Assembly: GCF_000191065.1 (NCBI RefSeq)
Contig: NZ_GL872283.1
Coordinates: 1,296,447 to 1,360,446, forward strand
DNA: 64,000 nt
Direction of reading: 5' to 3'
DNA from: Prevotella multiformis DSM 16608
GTDB taxonomy: Bacteria; Bacteroidota; Bacteroidia; Bacteroidales; Bacteroidaceae
Position numbers and translations under genes: made by a program. Within the stretch, counting starts at the first letter, position 1. Each line of letters begins with the position of its first letter. Shown one piece after another: positions 52,658 to 60,396 of this stretch. The notes beneath the pieces were generated by a model. The model was not told the origin of the DNA, did no database searches, and saw nothing but the letters and a program-made list of their open reading frames with translations.

Positions 52658-52981
52658 ACGAACCGAGAGGAAGGGAGGAGATGTCGGATGTTGATGTCTC
52701 AAGTAGAGAACGACAGCATGACGATGTTTGCCATGCACTATGACCATCCAAATCCCGCTGTCAGGACTTACCGGGGACTCACAGCCGGCAGGCAATGCCC
52801 ATGCTGGGCATACGAAGAAAAGCCCATTTCCAAACTCGATAATGAGTAGAGAAATGGGCTTTTCCTGTTTTCAGGGGGGGACTGTCACTTGAAAAACGTC
52901 ATACGATGCGTCTGTATCTCCGTTGCAAACTGTTCTCCGGCCTGATGCCGATGCTTCTGTTTCCACACATACACACATCCG
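52658..52981. other. 324-base convergent gap
   Basis: It contains the second copy of the repeated terminator module (52788-52875). No gene is supported. Confidence 0.55.
52788..52875. terminator. repeated terminator module, copy 2
   Basis: Nearly the same as 50591-50679, including GCAGGCAATGC, CATGCTGGGCATACGAAG and the GAAAAGCCCATTTC stem with its GAAATGGGCTTTTC partner. Loop bases differ. It lies between the frameshifted gene and the convergent lipoprotein gene. Confidence 0.8.
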
Positions 52982-53587
52982 TCACACCCCTTCTTCCTCG
53001 GACAGTTCCTGTTCCGTCTTCGGTGTTTCGGGAGAAGTCTGGTCACTGGAGGTGTCAAGCTGGGTGGCCTTGCGGATGCGAAGGTGGCTCATGTTGTCGA
53101 GTGTCACGTCCATGGGGACATACTCGTCGCTGTTCGGGTCGGGAGATCCGACGCTGGCGCCGAAACAGAGCACTTTCCCCTCTGCACGGTCGAACATGAA
53201 ACCGACAAGTGCCCCGTTCTTTCCGTATTGACTGTCTGTACAATCCCTGAAATCATCCTTCGTGAAAGTACGGTCATAGAACAGGGAACCGTCTTGCCGC
53301 AGCACCTGAAGCAGGATCTTGTTATCGTAATACTCCCTGCCGTCCTCGTCGTGTACCATGGCGAGCGACTTGTCGGCGAAGCGGCGGATACGGATTGTGA
53401 ACGTACTTCCCAGCCACTGCACCTTCTTCTCGTACTGGAAGTCGGACATCTGCTGCGGACCGGCGGGCACCTTGGGCCTGGGCGCAATCTTCGTGATAAT
53501 ATCGTTTGATTTCTTTTCCTGCCTGCAGGCACTTACTCCTAAGAGTATCAGTCCCATGAGCAGGAACCGGAATATTCGTCTTGCCAT
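52982..53587 (-). CDS. DUF4738-like lipoprotein
   Basis: A 201-residue lipoprotein (signal FRFLLMGLILLGVSACRQEK). The body is beta-rich (FQYEKKVQWLGSTFTIRIRR, DGREYYDNKILLQVLRQDGS, YDRTFTKDDFRD), which fits the DUF4738 family of Bacteroidota as I remember it. An acidic Ser/Thr tail (SSDQTSPETPKTEQELSEEE) ends it. Basic residues follow the lipobox Cys, so periplasm-facing anchoring is more likely than surface display. Function unknown. Confidence 0.75.
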   Translation of the reverse strand: MARRIFRFLLMGLILLGVSACRQEKKSNDIITKIAPRPKVPAGPQQMSDFQYEKKVQWLGSTFTIRIRRFADKSLAMVHDEDGREYYDNKILLQVLRQDGSLFYDRTFTKDDFRDCTDSQYGKNGALVGFMFDRAEGKVLCFGASVGSPDPNSDEYVPMDVTLDNMSHLRIRKATQLDTSSDQTSPETPKTEQELSEEEGV

Positions 53588-53605
53588 AATCTATGATTCT
53601 TGTCA

Positions 53606-53636
53606 CAAAAGTACGCAATTTCTCCGAACCCTGCAA
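53606..53636 (-). promoter_or_regulatory. promoter of the DUF4738-like gene
   Basis: TTG (53636-53634), 20 bases, TACTTTTG (53613-53606) on the minus strand. The leader is about 20 bases to the ATG at 53587. Confidence 0.65.
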
Positions 53637-53657
53637 GAATGAGGTACGAAAAGAAGT

Positions 53658-53707
53658 CGCCGCCGTTCCCCGTCCGGATGGCAGTCCGGACAGAGGGAAC
53701 GGCGGCG
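53658..53707 (-). terminator. nested hairpin terminator after the DUF438 gene
   Basis: CGCCGCCGTTCCC pairs with GGGAACGGCGGCG; inside, GTCCGGA pairs with TCCGGAC. On the minus strand CTTCTTTTCG follows. It lies 30 bases after the stop codon at 53737. Confidence 0.7.
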
Positions 53708-53736
53708 ACAACCAGCCGTGACAGACAGCGACAGGG

Positions 53737-55296
53737 TTACAGGCACTCCCTTATCAACTTCATCAGCTGCTCCTCTCCCAGCCCCGACCGTTCGGAAGCT
53801 GTACGGATCGTCGCTTTCTTGAGCATGATTTTGCCCAGAGGCGTATTCATCATCTTGAACGAGGGATAGCGTGCCGCAAGTTCCTTCTTCAGGTGAGGAT
53901 AAGCGGCAAAGAGGTCTTTCAGACGTGTGTCAGGAGAAAGTTCAAGAGCATCGGAGGTCTTTTCCGCACCGTCTTTCTCTCCGTCCTGCGAGGCTGCTGT
54001 CTCCGCCGCATCCTCCGGACGTGCAGAACCGCCGGATCCGTCCTGCGCATCTTCTGTACCGACCCAGGTAAGCAAGGTCTGCGAGCCTGTCAGCTTCCGG
54101 ATATGCGTACAGTCCTGCATCATCTCCAAGACACCACGGAAACGTCCCTCTGCATCACGCACGGCAATATAGACAATGTAGAGGAACACCTCCGGCTTGT
54201 TGATCCAGAACTCCGCCTTGTCCTGTTCTCCGCTGCGGAACTTCTCTACGATCTCCTTCACGATGTGCACACTCTTCCTGGGATGACAGTTGACGACCTG
54301 CCGCCCGATGACATTCTTCGACCTCGGGAAGACACGGTGATCCGTATCGGAATAGAACTTCACCAGTTCATTCTCGTCCACAAACGATATATCGACCGGC
54401 AGATGCTTGTAGATGAGATTGATCTGCTCCAGCGTCAGCTTGCCCGTCGTCACATCCAGTTCCTGCTGCGTCCCTGCCGAATAGCCATACTTGCAGAGCA
54501 AGGCCTGCAGGTCGGCGGCAAACTCCGAATGGGGTTCCGGCCGTGGGGAACGTGATGCGGAAGAAGGGGCTACACTGAAGAAGGCAAAGCCGATCTCCCG
54601 GTCGCCTGACTTCATTTCCTCGAACTCCTCCGGCGTGATCAGCGCAAGTGAGGTAGGATAAAGGATCGTCTCCTCCTTCTCCATCAGGTCGCGGGCGTGG
54701 GCGACAAGCGGGGCCTGGGCTGCGATGAAGCGTTCCTCATCGCCTTCTTCCAGCAGCTGTGCAGCCTCCTTGATCTCGTCCCGTATAAGGTCGTCGAAGT
54801 TCCACATCGTCGTTGTAGGACGGTCGAAGCCCTTCTGCTCCAGAAGCGGATAGAGCTGATTCTGCTTGCGTTGGTAATGGACAGGATACCGGCGTATCTG
54901 GTCGTAGAGTTCCAGCCACTGGTTCTTGATCATCGGATACTGCACAAGGTCTTCCACGGCAAGCAGCAGGCGGCGCATCTCGTCATTCTCCTTATAATAA
55001 TGTGTGAGGGGATGGTCTGCGGGAAGCTCCGGACGGCTGTTGTCCATGAACCCGTCCAGCATCTGCATCACCTTGCGCATATCTACCCGGATACATTCAT
55101 CGTCATCTCCGGCCTTGAGGTTCTGCTCCATGTAGGCAATGTGATAGGGGCGGATGCTGCCCACCTTCGTCCGCATCACCTCACGGGCTTCCTCCAATGT
55201 GATTTGTCCTGTCTCGTACTTCTCTTCCGTCTCCAACAGAATCTGCATCTTCTCCATCTCGATTTTCGGGAGAAAGTCTTTCATCTTATTTGCCAT
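53737..55296 (-). CDS. DUF438-hemerythrin-PAS-DUF1858 protein
   Basis: A 519-residue cytoplasmic protein with four parts. DUF438 is at about residues 15-85 (LEEAREVMRTKVGSIRPYHI). An HHE/hemerythrin-like bundle spans about 92-220 (DHPLTHYYKENDEMRRLL, VHYQRKQNQLYPLLEQKG, HARDLMEKEETILYP), with His and Glu residues that could hold a di-iron site. A PAS domain spans about 310-420 (DISFVDENELVKFYSDTDHR, NCHPRKSVHIVKEIVEKF). DUF1858 is near the C-terminus (DTRLKDLFAAYPHLKKELAA). A Glu/Ala/Ser-rich linker lies between PAS and DUF1858. Such proteins are thought to sense or handle oxygen, NO or redox state in anaerobes. A minus-strand TATCTTTG at 55332-55325 may be its -7 box. Confidence 0.88.
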   Translation of the reverse strand: MANKMKDFLPKIEMEKMQILLETEEKYETGQITLEEAREVMRTKVGSIRPYHIAYMEQNLKAGDDDECIRVDMRKVMQMLDGFMDNSRPELPADHPLTHYYKENDEMRRLLLAVEDLVQYPMIKNQWLELYDQIRRYPVHYQRKQNQLYPLLEQKGFDRPTTTMWNFDDLIRDEIKEAAQLLEEGDEERFIAAQAPLVAHARDLMEKEETILYPTSLALITPEEFEEMKSGDREIGFAFFSVAPSSASRSPRPEPHSEFAADLQALLCKYGYSAGTQQELDVTTGKLTLEQINLIYKHLPVDISFVDENELVKFYSDTDHRVFPRSKNVIGRQVVNCHPRKSVHIVKEIVEKFRSGEQDKAEFWINKPEVFLYIVYIAVRDAEGRFRGVLEMMQDCTHIRKLTGSQTLLTWVGTEDAQDGSGGSARPEDAAETAASQDGEKDGAEKTSDALELSPDTRLKDLFAAYPHLKKELAARYPSFKMMNTPLGKIMLKKATIRTASERSGLGEEQLMKLIRECL

Positions 55297-55489
55297 AACT
55301 GTTACTGATTTGTTGATTCTGCCGCAAAGATAACGCTTTCCGCCGACCCTCAGGATAACAAATGTGCCCGCAGAACGTTAAATAACGATAATTCGGAGAG
55401 GAGGCTTTCCTTGACCTGCATCCCAGTCGGATACCGCTACAACGTATAGGGTATTTTCGGGTACGGTGCGGCCTATTATGCAGAAACTC

Positions 55490-55521
55490 TTTGCAAGGAT
55501 GGAACATAATCCCTAAATTTA
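55490..55521 (+). promoter_or_regulatory. probable promoter of the DoxX gene
   Basis: TTTG (55490-55493), 20 bases, TAAATTTA (55514-55521): one mismatch in the last base of the -7 box. The ATG lies 38 bases downstream. Confidence 0.55.
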
Positions 55522-55558
55522 CAGGCAGCGACATGGCTTCACACGAAAGGATAACAAA

Positions 55559-55990
55559 ATGAAAAGTTTAAGATTACTGTTCCCAGAGACCCCGAAGTCT
55601 CCCAAGACTTCCTGCATACTACTGGCGTCCCGCCTCATCTTCGGACTGACATTCGCCGGTCATGGACTTGACAAGCTGAATCACTTCGCCGAGACGGCAG
55701 CTCACTTCCCTGCCCCTTTCGGCATGAGCGGTGACGCGGCGGTCGCCCTGACCATCTTCGGCGAGCTGGTCTGTGGGGTCGCATTCGCACTGGGCTTCCT
55801 CACCCGGCTGCCCCTGCTGCCGATGATTTTGACAATGCCCGTCGCCTTCGCCACCGTCCACGGAGGATCGGTCAATGCCGGCGAACCGGCTTTCCTCTAC
55901 CTTGTTGTCTTCCTCCTCTCATGGTTCGCCGGTGCCGGGAAATATTCCTTCGACGACTTCGTCGCCGACAGGATGAAGCATGTGAACTGA
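55559..55990 (+). CDS. DoxX family membrane protein
   Basis: A 143-residue protein with four membrane helices (LLASRLIFGLTFAGHGLDKL, ALTIFGELVCGVAFALGFLT, LPLLPMILTMPVAFATVHGG, LYLVVFLLSWFAGAGKYSFD). The RLIFGLTFAGHGLDKL and GAGKYSFDDF segments are typical of DoxX. DoxX proteins are linked with thiosulfate or redox metabolism, but the exact role is unclear in Bacteroidota. It is a single-gene unit converging on the symporter gene. Confidence 0.88.
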   Translation: MKSLRLLFPETPKSPKTSCILLASRLIFGLTFAGHGLDKLNHFAETAAHFPAPFGMSGDAAVALTIFGELVCGVAFALGFLTRLPLLPMILTMPVAFATVHGGSVNAGEPAFLYLVVFLLSWFAGAGKYSFDDFVADRMKHVN

Positions 55991-56095
55991 ACCCGGCAGC
56001 ATGCCTGCAAGAAGATGCAGAGGGACGACATTTCCAGAACCGGCCTGCAAAGTGAAGGATAGTCATCCGACTTTCAAGACGATTTAAGAAGATTG

Positions 56096-56250
56096 CTGTC
56101 CGGTAAACATTTTCCATACAGGCCGGCCGATCCCTTCTGCCCGCATGCCGGTGACAGGAACGAGCCCTACTTCCTGCCGATGTGCTGATGACCGAAACCG
56201 GTCGTACAGAGGGCTTGCACGCCTGCCGTCGTTGTCCGGAAGGGAACAAC
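56096..56250. repeat. interspersed intergenic repeat, copy 2
   Basis: About 155 bases that align by eye with 26594-26785, with the CCTGCCGATGTGCTGATG core and flanking GTAAAC, GCCGGSC and TTGYACG blocks. It lacks the second GTGCTGATG subunit. It lies between the convergent doxX and symporter genes. Confidence 0.6.
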
Positions 56251-56277
56251 TCGTGGCAAGAACCAGAGACCGGGGCA

Positions 56278-57702
56278 CTACCAGCACTCCAGTTCCTCTG
56301 CGATCTCCGGCATCGTCTCACGCCGGAATACGGGACTCTTCACACCCGAACGCTTCTGCGACCTGTAATCTTCCAACAGGCGGAAAGCATATTTTCCAAG
56401 TGAGAAGATGGCTATGAGGTTGCAGACGGTAATCAGTCCCATGAAAAGGTCGCCGAGACTCCATACAAGATCGAGACTTGCAAGGGCACCGAACAGAACC
56501 ATCACACCGCCTGTCATGATGCGGAGGAAGAGGATGGGGGAAGACCGGCGGGTTAGGAAACGCACGTTGGCCTCGCCATAGTAATAGTTGCCAATGATGC
56601 TGCTGAACGCAAAGAAGAAGATGGCAATGGCGACGAAGACAGGTCCGGCGCCGCCCACCTCGTTCTCCAATGCGCCCTGCGTAAGCAGGATCCCGGACTC
56701 GGAACTCCAGGTATAAATCCCGCTGATGATGATGATGAAAGCGGTACAGCTACAGACGAGCAGGGTGTCAGTGAACACACCGAGCGACTGGATAAGTCCC
56801 TGCTTCACGGGATGACTGGTCGATGCGGTAGCAGCGATGTTGGGGGCGGAACCTTCGCCCGCCTCATTGCTGAAAAGTCCCCGCTTGATGCCGTTCATCA
56901 TCGTGGCTCCCAGCCCGCCGCCGACGACTGGCCCGATACCAAAGGCGTTTTCTACGATTATACGGAAGACATGAGGAATCAGCTGGAGGTTCATGGCGAT
57001 GATGACAAGTGCAAGAATCACATACCCCACTGCCATCAACGGAACGAGCACGCTGCTCACTTTCGCAATGCGCTGGATGCCCCCGAAGACGATTGCCAGT
57101 GAGAGTACCGCAAGCACTACACCCATCCAGAACGGATCAATGGAAAAGGCTTTCTGCATGGCACCGCAAATGGTATTGCTCTGCACGGAGATATACGCCA
57201 TACAGAACGTCATGGTGATAAGAACCGCAAAGAGTTTCGCCATCCATTTGCAGTGCATACCGTACAGGATGTAATAAGCCGGTCCACCGATGAACGAGTC
57301 GGCATGTCGGCGCTTATAAAGCTGGGCGAGCGTAGACTCGACAAAAGCCGTCGACGACCCCAGGAGGGCTATCACCCACATCCAGAAGACGGCTCCCGGC
57401 CCGCCTATGGCGATGGCACTTGCCACACCGGCGAGGTTGCCCGTCCCGACACGGGAGGCAATCGATACGGCAAAAGCCTGGAAAGAAGAGACGTGCTTCT
57501 CGCCGGCATCCTGCCTGTCCGCCGATTCCCCCAGCAGGCGGATCATCTCGCCTACCATACGGAACTGTACGAAATGCGTCTTCCAGGTAAACCACAAGGC
57601 ACAGGCGACAAGGCCTGCCACAAGGAGATAAGACCACAGAAAATCATTGATTGACACGATAGAACTGTTCAACCATCCGTCAGCTGAAAATATTTCCTTC
57701 AT
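56278..57702 (-). CDS. alanine:sodium symporter (AGCS family)
   Basis: A predicted 474-residue, roughly 11-helix inner-membrane transporter. ATG 57702 is chosen, which drops a 43-residue basic extension with no family similarity. Landmarks: SFQAFAVSIASRVGTGNLAG near residue 70, AIGGPGAVFWMWVIALLGSS, SFIGGPAYYILYG, GGLGATMMNGIKRGLFSNEA and GEGSAPNIAATASTSHPVKQ. It imports alanine or glycine with sodium. Its end lies 287 bases from the convergent doxX stop. Confidence 0.93.
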   Translation of the reverse strand: MKEIFSADGWLNSSIVSINDFLWSYLLVAGLVACALWFTWKTHFVQFRMVGEMIRLLGESADRQDAGEKHVSSFQAFAVSIASRVGTGNLAGVASAIAIGGPGAVFWMWVIALLGSSTAFVESTLAQLYKRRHADSFIGGPAYYILYGMHCKWMAKLFAVLITMTFCMAYISVQSNTICGAMQKAFSIDPFWMGVVLAVLSLAIVFGGIQRIAKVSSVLVPLMAVGYVILALVIIAMNLQLIPHVFRIIVENAFGIGPVVGGGLGATMMNGIKRGLFSNEAGEGSAPNIAATASTSHPVKQGLIQSLGVFTDTLLVCSCTAFIIIISGIYTWSSESGILLTQGALENEVGGAGPVFVAIAIFFFAFSSIIGNYYYGEANVRFLTRRSSPILFLRIMTGGVMVLFGALASLDLVWSLGDLFMGLITVCNLIAIFSLGKYAFRLLEDYRSQKRSGVKSPVFRRETMPEIAEELECW

Positions 57703-57787
57703 AGGTCGACACTTTTGTGTGAGCCGCAAAAATACAAAAAACGATCGAGAATATTCCCGATCGGTACAGAAAAAACGGTTCTTGAAA

Positions 57788-57817
57788 TTGACTTTCACGA
57801 TATTTTCACTAACTTTG
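57788..57817 (+). promoter_or_regulatory. promoter of the yitT-mnmA unit
   Basis: TTG (57788-57790), 19 bases, TAACTTTG (57810-57817). The ATG lies 26 bases downstream. Confidence 0.65.
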
Positions 57818-57842
57818 CACACTACTAACAACTGATAAACAC

Positions 57843-58760
57843 ATGGTACGTAAAAGAAAAAGCAAGTTCAGAGACGTAGGCGAGTTCTTCATGATTGCAC
57901 TGGCGATGGTCATCGGCAGCTTCGGCTGGTGTGCCTTCCTGCTTCCGCATCACATCACTATCGGCGGAATAGCCGGCATCGCATCCGTCATACAGTGGGG
58001 ATTCGACATCCCCGTACAGTACACCTACCTCATCATCAACGGCATTCTGCTCTTCGTCGCCCTGAAGATACTCGGATGGAAGTTCTGTGTCAGGACCATC
58101 TTCGCCGTTCTGGTGTTCGCCTCTTCCACGTCCATCCTCCGGGAGGTGTTTGCCGAGCATGCGCTCTTTGCCAACGAGCCGTTCCTCGCCTGCGTAGTGG
58201 GCGGCGTTCTGTTAGGAATCGGAGTAAGCATCGCCTTGCAGTACAATGCCAGTTCGGGCGGGTCGGATGTCATCGCTGCAATGATCCACAAGTACCGTGA
58301 CATCTCGCTCGGGCGGGTCATTCTGGCCTGCGACCTCTGCATCATCACTTCCAGCTACCTTGTCCTGGAAAACTGGGAGAAGGTCATCTATGGCTATATC
58401 GTCCTCTTCGTCATGACTTATATGGTGGATTATCTTATCAGCGGAATGCGCGGGTCGGTACAGTTCTTCGTCATCTCGGAACACTGGGGAGAGATCGGCA
58501 CGGCAATCAACAACGATGTAGACAGAGGCTGTACCCTGATCGAGGCACGCGGCTTCTATACAGGAAAGAAAGTGGGTATGCTCTTTATCATCGCCCGCCG
58601 CTCAGAGGCGCACTCCATCTATCAGGTCATCGACGAGATCGACCCCAACGCCTTCGTCTCACAGGGCGTCGTAAACGGTGTCTACGGCATGGGGTTTGAC
58701 AGGATGAAGGTGCCGCACAAAAAGAGAACCGTCGAGGAAACAGTCAGGGAACGGGCATAA
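57843..58760 (+). CDS. YitT family membrane protein
   Basis: A 305-residue protein with five or so membrane helices (FMIALAMVIGSFGWCAFLLP, YTYLIINGILLFVALKILGW, ACVVGGVLLGIGVSIALQYN) containing the family motif GGSDVIAAMIHKY. A C-terminal soluble DUF2179 domain follows (FFVISEHWGEIGTAINNDVD, GCTLIEARGFYTGKKVGMLF). Function is not established. It starts next to a good promoter, and mnmA follows 24 bases after its stop codon. Confidence 0.9.
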   Translation: MVRKRKSKFRDVGEFFMIALAMVIGSFGWCAFLLPHHITIGGIAGIASVIQWGFDIPVQYTYLIINGILLFVALKILGWKFCVRTIFAVLVFASSTSILREVFAEHALFANEPFLACVVGGVLLGIGVSIALQYNASSGGSDVIAAMIHKYRDISLGRVILACDLCIITSSYLVLENWEKVIYGYIVLFVMTYMVDYLISGMRGSVQFFVISEHWGEIGTAINNDVDRGCTLIEARGFYTGKKVGMLFIIARRSEAHSIYQVIDEIDPNAFVSQGVVNGVYGMGFDRMKVPHKKRTVEETVRERA

Positions 58761-58784
58761 CAAGAATAAGGAGAAACAGACAAG

Positions 58785-59867
58785 ATGGATATTCAGGAAC
58801 TTAAGGACAAGCGTATCGCTGTATTGCTGTCAGGGGGCGTGGACAGTTCGGTTGTCGTGTACGAATTGGCACGGCTCGGCCTGCATCCCGACTGCTTTTA
58901 CATAAGAATCGGTCCGGAAGAGAAGGAGGAATGGGACTGCAGTTCGGAGGAAGACATGGAGATGGCGACTGCCGTTGCACACCGCTTCGGCTGCAGACTG
59001 CAGATTGTCGACTGCCACAAGGAGTACTGGAATCAGGTGACACGCTACACGATGGAGAAGGTGAAGGCCGGCTTTACCCCCAACCCCGATGTAATGTGCA
59101 ACCGGCTGATCAAATTCGGTGCCTTCGACGAGAAGATGGGACACGGCTACGACCTCATTGCTACGGGACACTATGCCCAGACGGAATGGATTGACGGACG
59201 CAAGTGGCTCACGACAAGTCCTGACCCGGTAAAAGACCAGACGGATTTCCTTGCACAGATCTACGACTGGCAGCTGAAGAAAGCCGTGTTCCCCATCGGG
59301 CACTACGAGAAGGACGAAGTGCGCAGGATCGCCGAACAGGAGCATCTCATCAATGCACACCGCAAGGACTCACAGGGGATCTGTTTCCTGGGCAACATCG
59401 ACTACAACGAATATGTACGCCGTTATCTGGGCGAACAGCCCGGGGACATCATCGAACTCGAGACTGGGAAAAAGATCGGCGAACACCGGGGACTGTGGTT
59501 CCATACCATCGGACAGCGCAAAGGCCTCGGTCTCGGAGGAGGCCCCTGGTTCGTCGTCCGGAAGGATGTGGTGCAGAATATCCTCTACGTCAGTCATGGT
59601 TACGATCCGGAAACAGCCTACAAAAGCGATTTCCCGCTACATGACTTCCATTACCTTACAGAAGGTGTCACGGGATTGCCCGAGAAGATCACCTTCAAGA
59701 TCCGCCATACTCCGGAGTACCACCCGGCAACGGTCGAGCAGCTGCCGGACGGAAAGAGCATCATCCATTCTGCCGAACCTATCCATGGTGTAGCACCGGG
59801 ACAGTTCTGTGTCGTCTATGACGAGTGCCACCACCGCTGCTACGGATCGGGAGAGATTGCACTATGA
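58785..59867 (+). CDS. mnmA: tRNA-specific 2-thiouridylase MnmA
   Basis: A 360-residue enzyme that places sulfur on the wobble uridine of Lys, Glu and Gln tRNAs. The PP-loop LLSGGVDSSVV is at residues 14-24. The first catalytic Cys is in NPDVMCNRLIKF near residue 105, and the second is in GICFLGNIDY near 203. The FHTIGQRKGLGLGG and HTPEYHPATVE segments match the central and C-terminal domains. It is probably co-transcribed with the yitT-type gene. Confidence 0.93.
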   Translation: MDIQELKDKRIAVLLSGGVDSSVVVYELARLGLHPDCFYIRIGPEEKEEWDCSSEEDMEMATAVAHRFGCRLQIVDCHKEYWNQVTRYTMEKVKAGFTPNPDVMCNRLIKFGAFDEKMGHGYDLIATGHYAQTEWIDGRKWLTTSPDPVKDQTDFLAQIYDWQLKKAVFPIGHYEKDEVRRIAEQEHLINAHRKDSQGICFLGNIDYNEYVRRYLGEQPGDIIELETGKKIGEHRGLWFHTIGQRKGLGLGGGPWFVVRKDVVQNILYVSHGYDPETAYKSDFPLHDFHYLTEGVTGLPEKITFKIRHTPEYHPATVEQLPDGKSIIHSAEPIHGVAPGQFCVVYDECHHRCYGSGEIAL

Positions 59868-60396
59868 TAAAGAAAGAAGGTCGCACGTTCAACGGCGGAA
59901 AGGAAGACCTTATCTCTCCATCTCACACGAGTCTCTCTAAGGAGCAATACAAGTACCAGAAAGCTGCAATTGGACACCTCAGCAAAACTCTGTTCACGCA
60001 AAAGAATCCGTATCGGTCATCCATAAGCTGTATGAAACCTCTGCAAAACTCCCTTACATGAGATTCCCGGAAAATGTAACTTGTTGATTATCAAATATAC
60101 GGTTTGAAAAAAATAGAGTTTTACAGAAGATTCCGTATATATTAAAGTCGCTTTGTGAGGGAGGTTTACGGGTCTCTTGATTTACGAACGGACATAAACC
60201 CAAACAGCCATATCGAAGCATGAACCGCTTCGATATGGCTGTTTTTATGTTACAAAGAAAGAAGATGAAGCGTCTCTCTGATGTGGGGAAGGAAGGGAGA
60301 GGGACTTCCTCTATATAATTAATGGGGAAATCTCCTTATGGAGCTTTACAAGGACTGCCTGCACTCTTCTGGAAAACTTATTTTACATTCCCCTTC
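59868..60396. other. 529-base convergent gap
   Basis: It holds a strong bidirectional hairpin at 60202-60246. AT-rich sequence around 60080-60150 and short reading frames near 59880-60060 show no recognisable gene. Confidence 0.5.
60202..60246. terminator. strong hairpin between mnmA and the calcium ATPase
   Basis: An 18-base perfect stem (60202-60219 with 60227-60244) with a 7-base loop, followed by TT on plus, giving GGCTGTTTTTATG. It lies 334 bases after mnmA and 150 bases after the convergent ATPase stop. Confidence 0.8.
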
